A stretch of DNA of 8,194 bases from an uncultured Kineosporia sp. (GCA_937859855.1 CALMAR010000021.1:1-8194); one strand, 5' to 3'. Counted from the first letter of the stretch, positions 1-7,000 are shown. The notes: generated by a model from the sequence alone, not told the origin. Numbers and translations are program-made.

Positions 1-24
1 AGCCGCGGCGGCCCGATCCGGGGC

Positions 25-1062
25 TTGGCCCGCAGCCTGGTCTGCGGCCTGGTCTGCGGCCTGGCCGCGGTTCTGGTTGTAGCTGGTGGCGCCGAGCGGT
101 CCACGGCAGCGGCTCCGGACCTGGCCCGGATCGTGATCGAGCCGGGCCAGCTGGAGATCCACCCGGCAACCGGCCCGGCGCATACCGAGAAGACGCCCGG
201 ACTGGTCGATTTCGGCGCTCTGCCTGGGCTGGTCGCAGATCCGGGTCTGATCTGCGAGCATCCTGGCGGGGTGATCGAACTCAAGGTGCCGATCGAGCAG
301 CGATCAGGGTCGAGGCTGGCTGTCGCGGGCGGCCCCCGGCTGCACCAGGTTCAGATATCCGGCCGGGGGGCACTGTCCGGCTCCGGCGCGGTGCTGAGCA
401 TCAGCAACGTCACTCTCCGGGCCGGGCGGACCCCGGCTTCAGATCCGGCTCCGAGCCCGGCTCCAGAACCGCCTGCAGCCGCGCTCATTCAGTATCAGGA
501 CGGCTCCAGCGTGCGCATCTCGCGGGTCGGGATTCTCGATCAGCGCACTGGCCGCGCCGGCCGGGCGCTGGACCTGATCGGTGGCCAGCTGCGGATGATC
601 TCGGTCCTGATCATCGGTGGGGCAGGAGGAATCCGACTGGACGGAGTCGGGCCGGCCGGCCTGACCGGCGTCCAGATCCAGCGCTCACGCGGAACCGGGC
701 TGATCGCGGGCGGTTCCACCCGGCTGCTGCTGCGGGACGTCACCCTGGCCGGCAACCGCAGGGGCGGGCTGATGCTGACCGGCGGCGCCCTCACCGTGAC
801 CACCCAGGGCCGGGTGTTGTTGCGGGACAACGCAGCTCCGCAGCTGCAGTCGGTGCGCACCGGCCGGTTGGATCTGACGGCCGTCCAGATCCTGGCCGGC
901 CCATCCGGCCACCCAGCGCAGACCGGCGCTCAACTCAGTCTGCGGTGGCCGATCGGCATCGGGCTGGGCCTGATCCTGGCCGCGCTGTCGCTGGAACTGG
1001 TCCGGGTCCGGCGCGACACCGACCCGGCCCCGGCCTCGCCCCCCTACCTGCTCAACCGCTGA
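25..1062 (+). CDS. Exported, membrane-anchored protein with beta-helix-like repeats (5' end uncertain)
   Basis: Unrecognised protein of at least 345 residues. The frame is open to the window edge, and TTG at 25 is only the first possible start inside it. No good ribosome site precedes it, so the true start may lie upstream. Residues 1-30 look like a Sec signal peptide: arginine near the start, a hydrophobic core containing two LVCG units, then an Ala-rich cleavage region. A Pro/Ala linker lies at about 135-152. Residues 155-295 carry short strand-turn repeats rich in Gly, Leu, Ile and Val with regularly spaced Asn, Asp and Arg, resembling parallel beta-helix (PbH1 or pectate-lyase-like) repeats. 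Residues 308-327 form one hydrophobic helix followed by RVRR and a short Pro-rich tail. The inferred topology is an extracellular beta-helix domain held by a C-terminal anchor. No catalytic motif was seen, so the function is unknown. The stop is one base from the convergent pepO stop. Confidence 0.7.
   Translation: MARSLVCGLVCGLAAVLVVAGGAERSTAAAPDLARIVIEPGQLEIHPATGPAHTEKTPGLVDFGALPGLVADPGLICEHPGGVIELKVPIEQRSGSRLAVAGGPRLHQVQISGRGALSGSGAVLSISNVTLRAGRTPASDPAPSPAPEPPAAALIQYQDGSSVRISRVGILDQRTGRAGRALDLIGGQLRMISVLIIGGAGGIRLDGVGPAGLTGVQIQRSRGTGLIAGGSTRLLLRDVTLAGNRRGGLMLTGGALTVTTQGRVLLRDNAAPQLQSVRTGRLDLTAVQILAGPSGHPAQTGAQLSLRWPIGIGLGLILAALSLELVRVRRDTDPAPASPPYLLNR
37..60 (+). repeat. 12-bp tandem repeat inside the signal-peptide coding region
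   Basis: The unit CTGGTCTGCGGC occurs twice back to back (37-48 and 49-60), followed by a partial third copy (CTGG, 61-64). It encodes Leu-Val-Cys-Gly twice in the hydrophobic core of the predicted signal peptide. The unit length keeps the reading frame, so gain or loss of one copy would lengthen or shorten the core by four residues. Confidence 0.8.
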
Positions 1063-1063
1063 T

Positions 1064-3058
1064 TCACCAGATCCGGACCCGCTGCCCGGGCTCGAGGTAC
1101 AGCTCGTCCTCTGGTTCCACGCCAAAGGCGACATGGAACGCGTCCAGGTTCCGAATGACCGCGTTGCAACGGAATTCGTCCGGTGAGTGCGGATCGAGGG
1201 CCAGCCGCCGGATCACCTCGGTATCCCGGGCCTTGGTCCGCCAGCCCTGCGCCCAGGAGAAGAAGAATCGCTGAGCCCCGGTCAGCCCGTCCAGGTCCGG
1301 CGGGGCGATGCCGTCCAGGGCGATCAGATAGGCGGTGTAGGCGATCGACAAGCCGCCCAGGTCACCGATGTTCTCGCCCACGGTCAGCGCCCCATTGACG
1401 TGATGCCCCGGAGTCTGGCGAGGTTCCAGCACGTCGTACTGGGCGATCAGCTGATTGGTGCGCTTCTCGAACTCGGTCCGGTCGGCATCGGTCCACCAGT
1501 CGTTCAGGTTGCCGTCACCGTCGTACTTCGAACCCTGGTCGTCGAAGCCATGCCCGATCTCGTGCCCGATGATGGCGCCGATGGCCCCGTAGTTGGCGGC
1601 GTCGTCCGCCTCCGCGTCGAAGAAGGGGGGCTGCAGAATGGCGGCCGGGAAGACGATCTCGTTGAGCAGCGGGTTGTAGTACGCGTTCACCGTCTGCGGA
1701 CTCATGAACCATTCGTCCCGGTCTACCGGCTCCAGTAGCTTGGCGAACTCCCGGGCCAGCTCGAAAGCTTCTGAGCGACGAGCATTTCCGACCAGATCAT
1801 CGCGGCGGATCTCCAGCGCCGAATAGTCCCGCCACTTGTCCGGATACCCGATCTTGGGGGTGAACCGGGCCAGTTTCTCCAGCGCCCGGCCCCGGGTCTC
1901 CTCGCCCATCCACTCCAGCTCAGCGATGCTGCGCCGGTAGGCCTCGACCAGATTGGCCACCAGCTCCCGCATCCGGGACTTGGCAGCAGGGGAGAAGTGC
2001 CGCTCGACGTAGAGCTGGCCCAGGGCCTCGCCGAGTGAGCCTTCGACCATGGCCACGCCGCGCTTCCACCGTTCCCGCAGTTGCGGGGCGCCGGTCAGGG
2101 TACGGCCGTAGAAGGCGAAGTTCTCCTGCACGAAAGCTCCGCTCAGCAGCGGTGCCGCCGAGTGCACCACTCGCCACTGCAGCCAGGCCCGCCAGTCCTC
2201 GATCGGTACCGCGGTCAAGGCTTGGGCGAACCCGGTGAAGAAGGTCGGCTGGCGCACCACCACGGTGGAGAACGAACCCTCCGGGGCGCCAAGTGCCTGC
2301 AACCAGACATCCCAGTCGAAGCCTGGCGCCAGCTCGTCCAGCCCGGCCCGCTCGGTCTTGTTGTAGGTCTTGTTGGCGTCCCGGTTGGTCACCCGGTCCC
2401 AGTGAGAAGCCGCGAGCCGGGTCTCCAGCGCCATGATCCGCTCGGCTGAGATGGCCGGTAGCTCGACCCCGGCCAGGGTGAGCATCCGCTCGACATGCTT
2501 GATGAATTCGGTCCTGATCTCGGCGAACGTGTCCTCGCGGTAGTAGGACTCGTCGGGCAGGCTGATCCCGCTCTGGGTCAGGTAGATGATGTTGGTGTCC
2601 GATTGCATGGCGTCGCCGTTCACCCAGAAGCCGAACGGGCCACCCACCCCGGACCGGGCCAGTTCGCCGAAAACGCTGGCCAGGCTGGTGACGTCGGTGG
2701 GGGACGCCGCCAGCGCCAGCCCCTCGGCGATCGGGATCGCGCCCAGTTCCTCGGCCCGATCGGAATCCATGAAACTGGCGTACAGGTCGCCGACCTTCTG
2801 GGCCGCAGTGCCCGGCTCGGCATCAGAACCGGCCGCCTCCTCGACGATTTCCCGCAGCTGAGCCTCGGCCTCGTCCCGCAGCCGGTGGAACGTGCCGTAG
2901 ACGGCCTGATCCTCGGGAATTTGCGCCGTCTCCAGCCAGCCGCCGTTGACATGCCGGAACAGGTCGTCCTGAGGACGGACCGAGGGCTTCAGCTGGGTCA
3001 TGTCGATACCCGAGCGGGTATCGCCGCGATCGGCGGCGCCGGTCAGATCAGAGGTCAT
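1064..3058 (-). CDS. pepO: M13-family zinc endopeptidase (PepO / neprilysin-like)
   Basis: Zinc metallopeptidase of the M13 family, 664 residues, expected to cut oligopeptides in the cytoplasm because it has no signal peptide or membrane segment. The order of motifs is the family's. RPQDDLFRHVNG is near the N terminus. NAYYNP at 458-463 is the substrate-backbone site. HEIGH at 499-503 supplies two zinc ligands and the catalytic Glu500. GENIGDLGG follows, with Glu562 as third ligand and Asp566. DPHSPDEFR has His624 and Arg630, and the protein ends in RVRIW. The 63-residue spacing from His499 to Glu562 equals that in human neprilysin. The start at 3058 gives the usual short leader. A weak GGCAGG site lies 8 nt upstream, inside a hairpin loop. 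ATG at 3001 (645 residues) is an alternative but has no ribosome site. The gene lies 58 bp downstream of glgB on the same strand, so cotranscription is possible. PepO is the nearest named homologue; orthology is inferred. Confidence 0.95.
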   Translation of the reverse strand: MTSDLTGAADRGDTRSGIDMTQLKPSVRPQDDLFRHVNGGWLETAQIPEDQAVYGTFHRLRDEAEAQLREIVEEAAGSDAEPGTAAQKVGDLYASFMDSDRAEELGAIPIAEGLALAASPTDVTSLASVFGELARSGVGGPFGFWVNGDAMQSDTNIIYLTQSGISLPDESYYREDTFAEIRTEFIKHVERMLTLAGVELPAISAERIMALETRLAASHWDRVTNRDANKTYNKTERAGLDELAPGFDWDVWLQALGAPEGSFSTVVVRQPTFFTGFAQALTAVPIEDWRAWLQWRVVHSAAPLLSGAFVQENFAFYGRTLTGAPQLRERWKRGVAMVEGSLGEALGQLYVERHFSPAAKSRMRELVANLVEAYRRSIAELEWMGEETRGRALEKLARFTPKIGYPDKWRDYSALEIRRDDLVGNARRSEAFELAREFAKLLEPVDRDEWFMSPQTVNAYYNPLLNEIVFPAAILQPPFFDAEADDAANYGAIGAIIGHEIGHGFDDQGSKYDGDGNLNDWWTDADRTEFEKRTNQLIAQYDVLEPRQTPGHHVNGALTVGENIGDLGGLSIAYTAYLIALDGIAPPDLDGLTGAQRFFFSWAQGWRTKARDTEVIRRLALDPHSPDEFRCNAVIRNLDAFHVAFGVEPEDELYLEPGQRVRIW
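3004..3023. repeat. Perfect 8-bp inverted repeat in the first codons of pepO
   Basis: CGATACCC (3004-3011) and GGGTATCG (3016-3023) are perfect complements around a 4-base loop GAGC. The repeat lies 35-54 nt inside pepO if the ATG at 3058 is used, or directly upstream of the alternative ATG at 3001. It could be an mRNA hairpin near the start or a protein-binding palindrome. Stems of this length also arise by chance in DNA this rich in GC. Confidence 0.6.
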
Positions 3059-3078
3059 GGGTACAGCCTGCCGTACCC
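3059..3078 (-). promoter_or_regulatory. Hairpin placing the pepO ribosome site in its loop
   Basis: On the minus strand GGGTAC (3078-3073) pairs with GTACCC (3064-3059), the last base lying directly before the pepO ATG. The 8-nt loop (3072-3065) contains GGCAGG, the only Shine-Dalgarno-like sequence for this start. The 3' arm GTACCC could instead pair with GGGTAT (3011-3006) inside the coding region, using one G-U pair, so two exclusive folds are possible. The pairing is seen in the sequence; a regulatory role is inference. Confidence 0.35.
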
Positions 3079-3079
3079 C

Positions 3080-3116
3080 GGAGCCGGGCTCCCAGCGCCC
3101 TGCCGCCCGAACAGGG
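3080..3116 (-). terminator. Weak hairpins after glgB, possible terminator
   Basis: Directly after the glgB stop, minus-strand RNA can form CCCTG/CAGGG (arms 3112-3116 and 3098-3102, 9-nt loop) and then GGAGC/GCTCC (3080-3092, 3-nt loop). Neither is followed by a run of U, so this is at best a weak or factor-assisted terminator, and read-through into pepO is plausible. Confidence 0.25.
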
Positions 3117-5528
3117 CTAGCCCGCGGAGGGAGACAGCCAGACCGCGCCCAGCGGCGGCACCCGGAGCACCACCGAAGCGGGCATCCCGTGCCAGGGCAC
3201 GTCCTCGGCGTGCACCGAACCGAGATTCCCCACCCCGGAACCGCCGTAGTGGCCGGCATCGGTATTGAGTAGTTCGTCCCAGGTCCCGCCATGGGGGACT
3301 CCGATCCGGTAGCCCTCGTGCGGACCGCCGGAGAAGTTGACCACGCAGACCACCTCGTCGCCCTGGCCGTCCCGGCGGACGAACGAGAACACGTTGTGGG
3401 TGGAGTCGTTAGCATCGATCCATTCGAAGCCGCTCGGGTCGTTGTCCAGCCGCCACAAGGCCGGATGCTGGGTATAGATCCGGTTCAGATCCCGCACCAG
3501 TTGCTGCAGTCCCGCGTGCCAGGGCGTGTCCTCCAGGAACCAGTCCAGGCTGCGGTTCTCCGACCACTCAGCCTCCTGGCCGAGTTCGGAGCCCATGAAC
3601 AGCAGCTGCTTGCCCGGATGGGACCACATGAAGGACAGGTAGGCGCGGACGTTGGCCAGCTGCTGCCACCGATCACCGGGCATCTTGCGTAGCAGCGATC
3701 CCTTGCCGTACACGACCTCGTCGTGGCTGATCGGCAGCATGAAGCTCTCGGTGTATGCGTACATCATCGAGAACGTCAGCTGGTGGTGATGGAACTGCCG
3801 GTGGATCGGATCCTTGGCCATGTAGCCAAGCGAATCGTGCATCCAGCCCATGTTCCATTTCAGTCCAAAACCCAAGCCGCCCAAGTGGGTTGGCCGGGTG
3901 ACGCCCGGCCAGGCGGTGGACTCCTCAGCGATCATGGCGATCCCCGGCACCCGCTTGTAGGCCGTGGCGTTGACCTCCTGCAAGAAGGCCACTGCCTCCA
4001 GGTTCTCGCGCCCTCCGAAGATGTTGGGCGCCCACTCCCCGGCCTCACGGTCGTAGTCCAGGTACAGCATCGAGGCGACCGCGTCGACTCTCAGGCCGTC
4101 GACGTGGAACTCCTCCAGCCAGTACAGGGCGTTCGCCACCAGAAAGTTCCGCACCTCCGAACGGCCGTAGTCGAAGATCAACGTGCCCCATTCCTTGTGC
4201 TCACCGCGGCGCGGGTCGCCCGACTCGTACAGCGGCTCGCCGTCGAACCGCGCCAGCGCCCACGAGTCCTTGGGGAAGTGCCCGGGTACCCAGTCCACGA
4301 TCACGCCGATCCCGGCCTGATGCAGGCGATCGACCAGGAACCGGAAATCGTCTGGGTGCCCGAACCGGGATGTGGGCGCGTAGTACGAGGTCACCTGATA
4401 TCCCCATGAGCCACCGAAGGGATGCTCGGCCACCGGCAGGAATTCGACGTGGGTGAAGCCCATGTCCTTGACGTAACCGACCAGCTGGTCGGCCAGGTCG
4501 CGATAGCTCAAGCCCTGCCGCCAGGATCCGAGGTGCACCTCGTAGACACTCATCGGACCGTTGTGCACGTCGCTTCCGGACCGCTGATCCATCCAGCTGG
4601 CGTCGTCCCACGCGTATTGCGAGGACACGACCACGGATGCCGTCAGCGGCGGCACCTCGGTGCCGAAAGCCATCGGGTCTGCCTTCTGCCGCCAGTAGCC
4701 GTCCTTGCCCAAGATCTCGAACTTGTACTTGGTGCCGGCGCCGAGGCCGGGGATGAACAGTTCCCAGATTCCGGAGGAGCCCAGGCTGCGCATGGCTGAC
4801 TGCCGGCCGTCCCAGGAACCGAAGTCCGAAATCAGGCGCACCGCCTGCGCATTCGGCGCCCACACTGCGAAAGACGTGCCTTCGGTCGTGCCCATCGGGC
4901 CGTCGAAACGGCGCTGGTGCGCCCCCAGCGCCTGCCAGAGCTGCTCGTGCCGTCCCTCGCTGATCAGGTGGATGTCGATCTCGCCCAGCGTGGGCAGGAA
5001 ACGGTAAGGATCATCCACCGTGGTCAGCGCAGCGCCTGGATACTGCACTTGGATCCGGTAGTCACCGATGGCTGGCTGGTCGAGGGCGCCCGCCCAGATT
5101 CCGTCGTGTTCGTGGGATAGGTCGGTGCTACGGCCGTCCTCGGTGAGCACGGCGACCCGCTCGGCCAGTGGCCGCAGGCTGCGCACGGTGACCCCGCCCT
5201 CGTAGGGGTGAGCACCCAAGATGCTGTGCGGATCGTGATAAGCACCGGTGGCCACGGCGCTCAGCACGCCCGCATCCACCGGCCGGATCACTGGTCCGGC
5301 CGGTGTCACTTTCGAGGCTGGCGCGGCCGTGATTGTGCTCTCCGGGGCCCGGCGCGAGGTGGATCCCTTGCCCGCGCTTGTGACCGGGGCTGCGGCTGGG
5401 CCGCCTGCAGGCGCCGGTTCGGCGGTGGTGGCCAGGACTGCTTTCTCCGGCGTCTTCGGTGATGTCGTAGCGCTTTCACCGGCCGGGGAAGCAGTGGGAG
5501 TGGTGCCCGGCGAGGGGGGCTGCGTCAT
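3117..5528 (-). CDS. glgB: 1,4-alpha-glucan branching enzyme
   Basis: Glycogen branching enzyme, 803 residues: it cuts alpha-1,4-glucan chains and rejoins the piece by an alpha-1,6 bond during cytosolic glycogen synthesis. Residues 1-80 are a Pro/Ala/Thr/Ser-rich extension. The conserved part then opens with [21 protein letters not shown] and an N-terminal beta domain (about 85-185). A CBM48 domain follows (about 200-290, with SFAVWAPNA and SDFGSWDG), then the GH13 barrel and a C-terminal beta domain. Catalytic residues are present: Asp482 in GLRVDAV (nucleophile), Glu535 in IAEEST (acid/base), and His602-Asp603 in PISHDEV. They match E. coli D405, E458 and H525-D526 at a constant offset of 77. 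ATG at 5528 is the only sensible start because the upstream frame is Arg/Cys-rich and does not look coding. It lacks a Shine-Dalgarno at normal distance; GGAGG lies 22 nt upstream. No other glycogen gene is in the window. Confidence 0.97.
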   Translation of the reverse strand: MTQPPSPGTTPTASPAGESATTSPKTPEKAVLATTAEPAPAGGPAAAPVTSAGKGSTSRRAPESTITAAPASKVTPAGPVIRPVDAGVLSAVATGAYHDPHSILGAHPYEGGVTVRSLRPLAERVAVLTEDGRSTDLSHEHDGIWAGALDQPAIGDYRIQVQYPGAALTTVDDPYRFLPTLGEIDIHLISEGRHEQLWQALGAHQRRFDGPMGTTEGTSFAVWAPNAQAVRLISDFGSWDGRQSAMRSLGSSGIWELFIPGLGAGTKYKFEILGKDGYWRQKADPMAFGTEVPPLTASVVVSSQYAWDDASWMDQRSGSDVHNGPMSVYEVHLGSWRQGLSYRDLADQLVGYVKDMGFTHVEFLPVAEHPFGGSWGYQVTSYYAPTSRFGHPDDFRFLVDRLHQAGIGVIVDWVPGHFPKDSWALARFDGEPLYESGDPRRGEHKEWGTLIFDYGRSEVRNFLVANALYWLEEFHVDGLRVDAVASMLYLDYDREAGEWAPNIFGGRENLEAVAFLQEVNATAYKRVPGIAMIAEESTAWPGVTRPTHLGGLGFGLKWNMGWMHDSLGYMAKDPIHRQFHHHQLTFSMMYAYTESFMLPISHDEVVYGKGSLLRKMPGDRWQQLANVRAYLSFMWSHPGKQLLFMGSELGQEAEWSENRSLDWFLEDTPWHAGLQQLVRDLNRIYTQHPALWRLDNDPSGFEWIDANDSTHNVFSFVRRDGQGDEVVCVVNFSGGPHEGYRIGVPHGGTWDELLNTDAGHYGGSGVGNLGSVHAEDVPWHGMPASVVLRVPPLGAVWLSPSAG

Positions 5529-5548
5529 ATGGGCAGTCTGGCACGCAT
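5525..5548 (-). CDS. Possible 7-codon upstream ORF overlapping the glgB start
   Basis: On the minus strand ATG at 5548-5546 opens a frame encoding MRARLPI and stopping at TGA (5527-5525). That stop overlaps the glgB ATG (5528-5526) as ATGA, a typical coupling arrangement. GGAGG lies two bases before this ATG, closer than usual. glgB has no ribosome site of its own at normal distance, so coupled translation is conceivable. The ORF is so short that chance is a serious alternative. Confidence 0.2.
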   Translation of the reverse strand: MRARLPI

Positions 5549-5729
5549 CGCCTCCGCCGTCTCGACAGCGAGGGCCCGAGTGGATCAGTCGTGACGATCT
5601 CCGGACAGGGGCGTCAGGCATTCGGCTGGTGCGCTCCCGACCGGCCGGTCTTCGGGGGCATTCGGAGATCCGGCCGGCCCGGAGCACAGAACAGACACTA
5701 CTTTCTGTATCCAACCAAGTACTGCGAGT
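5529..5729 (-). promoter_or_regulatory. glgB leader/promoter region with short repeats
   Basis: This 201-bp gap lies between the stop of the 226-residue gene and glgB. Its upstream part (5690-5735) is among the least GC-rich stretches of the window. It offers a weak promoter on the minus strand: TTGTAA (5735-5730, overlapping the upstream stop codon), an 18-bp spacer, then GATACA (5711-5706). A second -10-like element is TAGTGT (5700-5695). Downstream, GGCATTCGG (plus strand) is repeated directly at 5617-5625 and 5657-5665. GATCTCCG (5596-5603) is the complement of CGGAGATC (5663-5670), and CCGGCCGG occurs at 5641-5648 and 5670-5677. The gap probably holds the glgB promoter and a leader of 100 nt or more that could fold. 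No gene is seen here. Confidence 0.35.
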
Positions 5730-6410
5730 TTACAAGGCAATGGGCAGAACGGACGAGCTGTGAGGGGTGTTGATGCGCACGCTGGATCGCCCTTCGTCCA
5801 GCAGCGCCCGGATGTACAAAGCCGCCGAGAAGACCCGAACCCCGATCACCGCCGGGCCGCCGTGGCGGACGCTGGCGGTCTTGGTCTCGCTCAGATAGGT
5901 CTCCCCACAGGACACCGGAGCCCACAGCGCCAGCAGGGGCCAGAGCTTGAGACCCGGCTCGTCGAAGGGCGGCCGAACCGGCATCGCCACGGCTCCGAGC
6001 TCGCTCCAGCCCTGGCCGGAGGAGGCATGGAGGTGCTCACGCAACAAGGCATCCCAGTTCTGCCGAGCCTGCCGCTGGGAAGCCATGGTCTGCGGAGCGG
6101 TCCAGTTCGGCGCGTGTACGGCCATTGCGACCCGCCCGCCCGGTGCGTACAGCCAGGCGTGCAACCGGGCTTGGCCCGGGAGCACCTGATCCTTGAATTG
6201 CAGGTCGTCACGGACCGGAACACCGTCCAGCCACTCGATCTCGCCCAAGGATGGCTCCAGAGCGCTGATCACAAGGCCGGTGATCAGATCCTGCGCCGGC
6301 ATGTTCAGCCGAGCTGGATCCGGACAGCCGCTGCCCGGGCCCGCCGGGGCCGCCAGGCCTTCCAGGGCCTTGAGGCTCACGTCCAGGGAAGGTCCGCCGA
6401 ACACCGCCAT
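5730..6410 (-). CDS. Uncharacterised 226-residue protein upstream of glgB
   Basis: I do not recognise this protein. ATG at 6410 is chosen because AAGGG (6420-6416) lies 5 nt before it and because the frame upstream is Pro/Arg-rich and looks non-coding. Met37 (6302) is a weaker alternative. Residues 35-70 contain a hydrophobic helix-like stretch and an acidic segment (DLITGLVISALEPSLGEIE). The middle, residues 85-130, contains LHAWLYAPGGRVAMAVHAPNW and then a Gln/Arg-rich helix-like part. The C-terminal third has SETKTASVRHGGPAV and ends with a short Ser/Arg/Thr tail. There are two cysteines, no signal peptide and no convincing membrane helix, so it is probably a soluble cytosolic protein. Coding is supported by length, the ribosome site and the TAA stop. 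The gene is 201 bp upstream of glgB in the same direction; a link to glycogen metabolism is only positional. Confidence 0.7.
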   Translation of the reverse strand: MAVFGGPSLDVSLKALEGLAAPAGPGSGCPDPARLNMPAQDLITGLVISALEPSLGEIEWLDGVPVRDDLQFKDQVLPGQARLHAWLYAPGGRVAMAVHAPNWTAPQTMASQRQARQNWDALLREHLHASSGQGWSELGAVAMPVRPPFDEPGLKLWPLLALWAPVSCGETYLSETKTASVRHGGPAVIGVRVFSAALYIRALLDEGRSSVRINTPHSSSVLPIAL

Positions 6411-6446
6411 CGCCGCCCTTCGGCATCGCGGCGACGATCCTGAAGC

Positions 6447-6460
6447 GGACGGCGCCGTCC
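6447..6460. repeat. Perfect 14-bp palindrome upstream of the 226-residue gene
   Basis: GGACGGCGCCGTCC reads the same on both strands. It lies 37-50 bp upstream of the start codon at 6410, in the 176-bp gap after the small membrane-protein gene. It could be an operator or the stem of an RNA structure. Its GC richness makes chance possible. Confidence 0.5.
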
Positions 6461-6465
6461 TGGCA

Positions 6466-6480
6466 GGCCGGGTTCCGGCC
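6466..6480 (-). terminator. GC-rich hairpin, terminator-like but without a U run
   Basis: GGCCGG and CCGGCC pair around a GTT/AAC loop. The hairpin lies about 107 nt after the stop of the 111-residue gene and 56 nt before the next start. A smaller stem, TCGCC-GAG-GGCGA (6549-6561), is closer to that stop. No U run follows either stem, so an intrinsic terminator is not demonstrated. The remainder of the 6411-6586 gap shows no gene. Confidence 0.3.
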
Positions 6481-6586
6481 AGGTTGCTCGGACCATGATG
6501 CACGTCCGGAGGATGCCGAATGAAGTTACCGGCAGATTTCCGAGGTGATCGCCGAGGGCGAGAGCCGCCGCCGGCAGCCCCAGGCG

Positions 6587-6922
6587 TCAGCCGATCCGGA
6601 TCGTCCGGCCGGCCGGGCTGAGGGTCACACCTGAGCCCTGGCAACCCGGGCACAGCTCGCGGATGACCGGGATCGGCCCAGCCCGGCGCCAGTCGTTGTA
6701 CTCCTCGGAGTACACGGTGCCACCTCCCCGGCAGGTCCGGCACGCGCGCTCATCCCGCGGTGCGGCTGGGCCTGGGCGGCATCCGAGCAACAGCAGCCCG
6801 AGCAGCACCAAGAAAGCGCAGGCGGTCCAGCCGCCGATGCCAGGGCTGAGGGAACTGAGCAGCGTTGCGACACCCAGCCAGGGGCCTGTCACCATGAGCA
6901 GGCATCCCAGGATGGCTCGCAC
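6587..6922 (-). CDS. Small membrane protein with two CxxCxGxG zinc-type motifs
   Basis: Protein of 111 residues with a GTG start at 6922. The start is fixed by an ideal AAGGAG (6935-6930) with a 7-nt spacer. Residues 3-25 and 32-48 form two hydrophobic segments joined by a short Ser/Pro/Gly turn. The C-terminal half is polar and contains CRTCRGGG (Cys61, Cys64) and CPGCQGSG (Cys91, Cys94). Each resembles one CxxCxGxG unit of the DnaJ zinc-finger domain, and four cysteines are enough for one zinc ion. The segment between them (VYSEEYNDWRRAGPIPVIREL) is charged and aromatic. The protein is probably anchored by a helical hairpin with a cytosolic zinc knuckle; the zinc site and topology are inferred. 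There is no J domain, so it is not DnaJ. Its function is unknown. The gene stands alone, 176 bp before the next gene, and diverges from menC. Confidence 0.75.
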   Translation of the reverse strand: MRAILGCLLMVTGPWLGVATLLSSLSPGIGGWTACAFLVLLGLLLLGCRPGPAAPRDERACRTCRGGGTVYSEEYNDWRRAGPIPVIRELCPGCQGSGVTLSPAGRTIRIG

Positions 6923-7000
6923 GGGTGGTCTCCTTGGCGTTCTGCGGGGCTGGCGGTACCGGGCCGGCCCGATCGGTCTTCCGGTAGTTGAGGGGTAGGC

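Noticed and set aside
2495..3268. 257-codon plus-strand frame opposite pepO and the glgB end
   Set aside because: It lies wholly antisense to clearly coding pepO and across the glgB-pepO gap. Its Arg/Gly/Pro/Ala-rich sequence is what a GC-rich antisense frame produces.
3059..3415. Upstream extension of pepO to 3415
   Set aside because: It would overlap the conserved C-terminal domain of glgB and adds Arg/Cys/Pro-rich sequence absent from M13 peptidases.
3723..4409. 228-codon plus-strand frame antisense to glgB
   Set aside because: It overlaps the catalytic region of glgB, shows no recognisable motif, and is explained by codon bias of the opposite strand.
5529..5714. Upstream extension of glgB to 5714
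   Set aside because: The added residues are Arg/Cys-rich with no GlgB similarity, and the stretch looks like an intergenic control region.
5248..5763. 171-codon plus-strand frame over the glgB N-terminal extension
   Set aside because: Low-complexity composition mirrors the Pro/Ala-rich extension on the other strand, and it runs into the stop of the upstream gene. No ribosome site was noted.
5760..6443. 227-codon plus-strand frame antisense to the 226-residue gene
   Set aside because: Of the two strands, the minus frame has the AAGGG ribosome site and a more protein-like composition. The plus frame is rich in Arg, Gln, Gly and His as shadow frames are. Neither protein is recognised, so a small doubt remains.
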